A DNA stretch of 64,000 bases from Streptomyces sp. CB02056 (GTDB lineage Bacteria > Actinomycetota > Actinomycetes > Streptomycetales > Streptomycetaceae). A model generated the notes under the pieces. It worked only from the letters and a program-made list of their open reading frames with translations, ran no database searches and had not been told where the DNA came from. The stretch covers positions 248,001 to 312,000 of the forward strand of contig NZ_LIPD01000001.1 in assembly GCF_001905545.1 (NCBI RefSeq), given 5' to 3'. Position numbers and translations under genes: made by a program. How positions within the stretch are numbered: the first letter of the stretch is position 1; every line of letters begins with the position of its first letter. Below are positions 60,771 to 64,000 of the stretch, in pieces.

Positions 60771-62015
60771 ATGATGCCGCCCACCTCCCCGCCGACCGAG
60801 CCGCCCGTGGCGGAGCAGCCGCGGGGGGAGCCGCCCGAGCCGCCGCGCCCGCCGTGGGCGCGCGCGGCCGCGGTGGGCCACGCCCTGGGGCCGGCGGTGG
60901 CGGTCGCGGCGATCCAGGTGGTCGGCTCGACCGTCGCCGCGCACGGCCAGCACGGGCGGGTCCCGCTGGACGCCCTCGGCTACCTCCTGCTGCTGCTCGG
61001 GCCGGCCCTGCTGGTGCTGCGCGGCCGCCGGCCGGTCGCGGTGGCGGCCGGCACCTCGGTGGTCACCGCCGGGTACCTGGCCGCCGGGTACCCGTACGGG
61101 CCGGTCTTCGTGAGCTGGCTGATCGCCTGCTGCGCGGCGATCGGCTCCGGGCACCGCCGGGCGGCCTGGACGGGCGCGGCCGGGGTCTACCTGGTGCACC
61201 TGCTGGGCACCTTCGTGCTGCCGGCGAGCTGGCAGCGCGCCGCCCCGCCGTCCGGCAGCGTCTGGCCGCAGGAGCTCGGGCTGCTGGCCTGGCTGCTGCT
61301 GGTGATGGCGGGCGGCGAGCTGGTCCGGTTCCGGCGCGAGCGGATCGCCGCCCACCGGGCCTACCGGCAGCAGCTGGAGGAGCGCCGGGCCAACGAGGAA
61401 CGGCTCAAGATGGCCCGGGAGTTGCACGACATCCTGGCGCACAGCCTGTCGCTGATCAACATCCAGGCCGGGGTCGCGCTCGCGCTGCTCGACCGGCGGC
61501 CGGAGGAGGCGCGCGGCGCGCTGGTCACCATCAAGTCGACCAGCAAGGAGGCGCTCGGCGAGGTCCGTCAGGTGCTCGCGACGCTGCGCGGGCCCGGCGC
61601 GCCGCCGCGCGGGCCGGCCCCGGGGCTGGACCGGCTGGACGAACTCACCGAGCAGGCGGACCGGGTGGGCCTGGAGGCGGAGGTGCAGGAGCGCGGCGAG
61701 CGGCGCGCGCTGTCCGCCGCCGTCGACCTCACCGCCTTCCGGATCGTCCAGGAGGCGCTCACCAACGTGGTCCGGCACTCGGCGGCCCGGCAGGCGGTCG
61801 TGGTGCTGGACTGGACGGACCGGGCCGTGCTGGTGGTCCGGGTGGAGGACCCGGGGCCCGCGGTGCCCGGTGACGCGGGCGGGTCGGGCAGCGGGTTGGT
61901 CGGGATGCGGGAACGCGCGGCGGCGTTCGGTGGCACCATCACGGCGGGGCCGCTGCCCGACGGCGGCTTCCGGGTCCGGGCGGAGCTGCCGACACCGAAG
62001 GCGGAGAGCGATTGA
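60771..62015 (+). CDS. Sensor histidine kinase (NarX/DesK type)
   Basis: The 414-residue membrane kinase has a Pro-rich N-terminus, about five transmembrane helices (roughly residues 30-175), and the HisKA_3 motif MARELHDILAHSLSLINIQAG with its phospho-acceptor His. An HATPase_c domain follows: IVQEALTNVVRHSAARQ and SGSGLVGMRERAAAFGG. ATG 60771 is preceded by TAGCTT at 60759-60764 with only 6 bases between, so the transcript may be leaderless; GTG 60765 is an alternative start. The stop overlaps the regulator start (TTGA, 62012-62015). Confidence 0.93.
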   Translation: MMPPTSPPTEPPVAEQPRGEPPEPPRPPWARAAAVGHALGPAVAVAAIQVVGSTVAAHGQHGRVPLDALGYLLLLLGPALLVLRGRRPVAVAAGTSVVTAGYLAAGYPYGPVFVSWLIACCAAIGSGHRRAAWTGAAGVYLVHLLGTFVLPASWQRAAPPSGSVWPQELGLLAWLLLVMAGGELVRFRRERIAAHRAYRQQLEERRANEERLKMARELHDILAHSLSLINIQAGVALALLDRRPEEARGALVTIKSTSKEALGEVRQVLATLRGPGAPPRGPAPGLDRLDELTEQADRVGLEAEVQERGERRALSAAVDLTAFRIVQEALTNVVRHSAARQAVVVLDWTDRAVLVVRVEDPGPAVPGDAGGSGSGLVGMRERAAAFGGTITAGPLPDGGFRVRAELPTPKAESD

Positions 62016-62689
62016 TTCGGGTACTGCTGGCGGATGACCAACTGCTGGTCAGGGCGGGCTTCCGGGCCCTGCTGGACCTCCAGGACGACCTCACGGTGGT
62101 CGGTGAGGCGGACGACGGCGAGGCCGCGGTCCGGCTCGCCCGCGAACTCGTGCCGGACGTCGTGCTGATGGACATCCGGATGCCGCGGATGGACGGGCTG
62201 GAGGCGACCAGGAGGATCGCCGAGGACCCGGCGCTGTCCTCCGTGCGGGTGGTCGTGCTGACCACCTTCGAGCTGGACGAGTACGTCTTCGAGGCGCTGC
62301 GCTCCGGGGCGGCGGGCTTCCTGGTCAAGGACACCGAGCCGGCCGACCTGCTGCGGGCGGTCCGGGTCGCCGTCGCGGGGGACGCGCTGCTCTCACCGGG
62401 GGTCACCCGGCGGCTGATCGGCGAGTTCGCCGCCCGGTCGAAGCGGCCCGAGACCGTGCCGCAGGGGCTCTCGGACATCTCGATGCTGACCGAGCGGGAG
62501 CGCGAGGTGCTGGCGCTGGTCGGGATGGGGCTGTCCAACGAGGAGATCGCCCGGCGGCTGGTGGTCAGCCCGCTGACGGCGAAGACGCACGTCAGCCGGG
62601 CGATGGTGAAGCTCGGGGTGCGGGACCGGGCGCAACTGGTGGTGCTGGCCTACGAGTCGGGGCTGGTGCGGCCGGGCTGGCTGGGCTGA
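62012..62689 (+). CDS. NarL/LuxR family response regulator
   Basis: The 225-residue protein starts at TTG 62012, overlapping the kinase stop. Receiver: VLLADDQLLVRAGFRALL, Asp54 in VVLMDIRMPRMDG, and FLVKDTEP. LuxR helix-turn-helix: LTEREREVLALVGMGLSNEEIARRLVVSPLTAKTHVSRAMVKLGVRDRAQLVVLAYESGL. Probably controls its own operon and the SHOCT gene downstream, because both are preceded by the same palindrome. Closely parallels the regulator at 22400-23074. Confidence 0.95.
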   Translation: MIRVLLADDQLLVRAGFRALLDLQDDLTVVGEADDGEAAVRLARELVPDVVLMDIRMPRMDGLEATRRIAEDPALSSVRVVVLTTFELDEYVFEALRSGAAGFLVKDTEPADLLRAVRVAVAGDALLSPGVTRRLIGEFAARSKRPETVPQGLSDISMLTEREREVLALVGMGLSNEEIARRLVVSPLTAKTHVSRAMVKLGVRDRAQLVVLAYESGLVRPGWLG

Positions 62690-62724
62690 GGCCTGCTCCC
62701 GGGCCGGAGCGTCGCGGGTGGTTC

Positions 62725-62741
62725 GTACTCTCCCGGGAGTA
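62725..62741. promoter_or_regulatory. Repeated response-regulator site upstream of the SHOCT gene
   Basis: GTACTCTCCCGGGAGTA is followed by a tail (CTGCTGGTAGGACGCG) nearly identical to the tail after the palindrome at 60691-60716, which reads CTGCTGGAGGACGCG. Conservation over about 45 bp makes co-regulation by the linked two-component system likely. Confidence 0.6.
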
Positions 62742-62854
62742 TCCCAACTGCCGCTGCTGGTAGGACGCGCGATGAGGGTCTTCGGCGGGACGCTTCAGGT
62801 GTCTCGGGAACCGCCCGAGGCGCTGGAAGCCCACCACCGAGGAGTTGAACCACC

Positions 62855-63172
62855 ATGTACACCCAGCTGGCCGACTGGCACGGCCCGGGCCCGTGGATCC
62901 TGCTGATCCCCCTGGTCTGGATCGCCGTGGTGGTCCTGGTGATCGCGGTCCTGCGCCGCACGGTCTGGCGGCGGCACGGCTGCGGGTACGGCGCCAGGGC
63001 CGGGTTCGGGCCCGGATCGGGAGCCGGAGTCGGGGCCGTCGTGGAGCATCCGCTGGCCGTCCTGGGCCGCCGCTACGCCGAGGGCGACATCGACGCCGAG
63101 GAGTACCGCGCCAAGCGGGCCGTGCTCAGCGAACCGCCGCGGGGCGACCCGGGAGGAGGCGGCGCCAAGTGA
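62855..63172 (+). CDS. SHOCT domain membrane protein
   Basis: The 105-residue protein has one transmembrane helix (WILLIPLVWIAVVVLVIAVLRRTVW) and a C-terminal SHOCT motif (EHPLAVLGRRYAEGDIDAEEYRAKRAVLSE). SHOCT helices are short oligomerisation modules. The gene follows the two-component pair and shares its palindromic upstream element, so it is probably a regulated target. ATG 62855 with GAGGAG ten bases upstream. Confidence 0.9.
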   Translation: MYTQLADWHGPGPWILLIPLVWIAVVVLVIAVLRRTVWRRHGCGYGARAGFGPGSGAGVGAVVEHPLAVLGRRYAEGDIDAEEYRAKRAVLSEPPRGDPGGGGAK

Positions 63173-63301
63173 CCGCCCCGGGCGTCGTACGGGGCGCCGC
63201 CGCCCGGGTGGCCGACGCCCGGGTCGCCGACGCCGTGGAGGTCCACGGTGTCGGCGGCGCCGGGGGCCGGCAACCCGGCCGCGTGACGGTGGGCCGGAGG
63301 C

Positions 63302-64000
63302 TCAGCCCGCCTGCTGCGGGAAGACCTCCCGCAGCAGCGGGTCCGGCAGTCCGCGCTTGCGCCACTCGCGCGGGTAGCCGAGCGAGACCTCCGTGAACGG
63401 GACGCCGTCGTAGGTGGTCCGGCGCGGGATGTGGAGGTGGCCGTAGATCATCGCCGCGGTGTTGAACCGGGTGTGCCAGTCGGCGGTCAGCTCAGTCCCG
63501 CACCACTGGGCGAACTCGGGGTACCAGAGGATCTCGGTGGGCTGACGGACCAGCGGGTAGTGGTTGACCAGGACGAGCGGGACGTCCGGGTCGCAGGCCG
63601 CCAGTCGCTTCTCGGTCAGCCGGACGCGCTCGCGGCACCAGGAGTCGCGGTCCGGGAACGGGTCCGGGTAGAGCATCCGCTCGTCCGCGCAGACGATGCC
63701 GCTCTCGTAGGCGGCCGCCAGGGAGGCCTCCTTGGTGGTCGTGCCCGGCGCGCGGAAGGTGTAGTCGTAGAGGAGGAAGAGCGGGGCGATGCGGACGGGT
63801 CCGCCGGGGCCCTCCCAGACCGGGTACGGGTCCTCGGGGGTCACCACACCGAGCCGGCGGCAGCGTTCCACCAGGTGCTCGTAGCGGGCCACTCCGCGCA
63901 GCTGGACCGGGTCCTCGGGGTGGGTCCACAGCTCGTGGTTGCCGGGCACCCACACCACGCGGGCGAAGCGTTCGGCGAGCAGGCCGAGGGCCCACTCGAT
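63302..64000 (-). CDS. Calcineurin-like metallophosphoesterase, 5' end truncated by the window
   Basis: The gene is read on the minus strand and continues past the window end, so its N-terminus is missing. ERFARVVWVPGNHELWTHPED supplies the GNHE metal motif. VLVNHYPLVRQ supplies another metal His (NH), and IYGHLHIPRRT supplies the terminal GHLH motif of calcineurin-like phosphoesterases. The C-terminus FTEVSLGYPREW is typical of the actinobacterial cytoplasmic subgroup. Substrate unknown. No neighbour is visible beyond the window. Confidence 0.88.
   Translation of the reverse strand: MEWALGLLAERFARVVWVPGNHELWTHPEDPVQLRGVARYEHLVERCRRLGVVTPEDPYPVWEGPGGPVRIAPLFLLYDYTFRAPGTTTKEASLAAAYESGIVCADERMLYPDPFPDRDSWCRERVRLTEKRLAACDPDVPLVLVNHYPLVRQPTEILWYPEFAQWCGTELTADWHTRFNTAAMIYGHLHIPRRTTYDGVPFTEVSLGYPREWRKRGLPDPLLREVFPQQAG

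Overview
The window is high-GC (roughly 70 percent or more by eye) actinobacterial chromosome, most likely from Streptomyces or Kitasatospora. Supporting signs are the strong G/C third-position bias, frequent GTG and TTG starts, a fabD-fabH-acpP-fabF cluster preceded by a PucR-type FasR regulator and followed by a DUF3145 gene, a homodimeric aceE divergent from a DUF3052 gene, and long perfect GC hairpins as terminators. No tool was run. Product names come from reading motifs, and regulatory sites come from symmetry and position.

Layout. (1) 0.1-3.1 kb: SPFH protein, small ribbon-helix-helix protein, GPP34 protein and a D-cysteine desulfhydrase/ACC deaminase-like enzyme. (2) 3.3-6.6 kb: an LCP (LytR) wall enzyme, and a MarR regulator divergent from an MDR-type reductase. 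(3) 7.0-12.7 kb: the type II fatty-acid synthase core and FasR. (4) 12.8-25.2 kb: accessory metabolism and regulation: pirin, serine hydrolase, a MerR/aldo-keto reductase pair, a WYL regulator, two paralogous DUF1023 hydrolases, an acyltransferase, and a NarL-type two-component system whose apparent recognition motif also lies in front of the second hydrolase-acyltransferase operon. (5) 25.2-31.5 kb: TetR/MFS pair, a deazaflavin-dependent oxidoreductase, aceE, DUF3052. (6) 31.7-43.7 kb: AhpE-type peroxiredoxin and then a Ter island: four TerD-superfamily proteins, a TerC/DUF475 membrane protein, a DUF2637 protein, and a three-gene enzymatic operon (CitE/HpcH-like aldolase, a large phosphoribosyltransferase fusion, a HAD phosphatase).

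(7) 45.6-50.2 kb: a degenerate integrative element in the 3' half of a tRNA-Val(UAC) gene. It is bounded by a perfect 43-bp direct repeat, has 11-bp-spaced GTGCCAG repeats near both ends, and carries an internal decayed att-like site next to the C-terminal stub of a tyrosine integrase. Cargo is a HEPN-type protein, a frameshifted PP2C-like gene and an AT-richer DUF262-AlbA_2 fusion gene, all plausible defence genes.

(8) 50.3-56.0 kb: a one-direction six-gene unit: PLP-dependent decarboxylase, PaaK-like adenylate-forming enzyme, and four mutually related small proteins that look like a divergent AidA/PixA (inclusion-body protein) family. This is the best candidate here for an undescribed system. 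(9) 56.4-64 kb: HAD phosphatase, VIT1-type transporter, a ClpC-like AAA+ unfoldase, a second NarL-type two-component system whose palindrome is repeated in front of a downstream SHOCT membrane protein, and a 5'-truncated metallophosphoesterase running off the window end.
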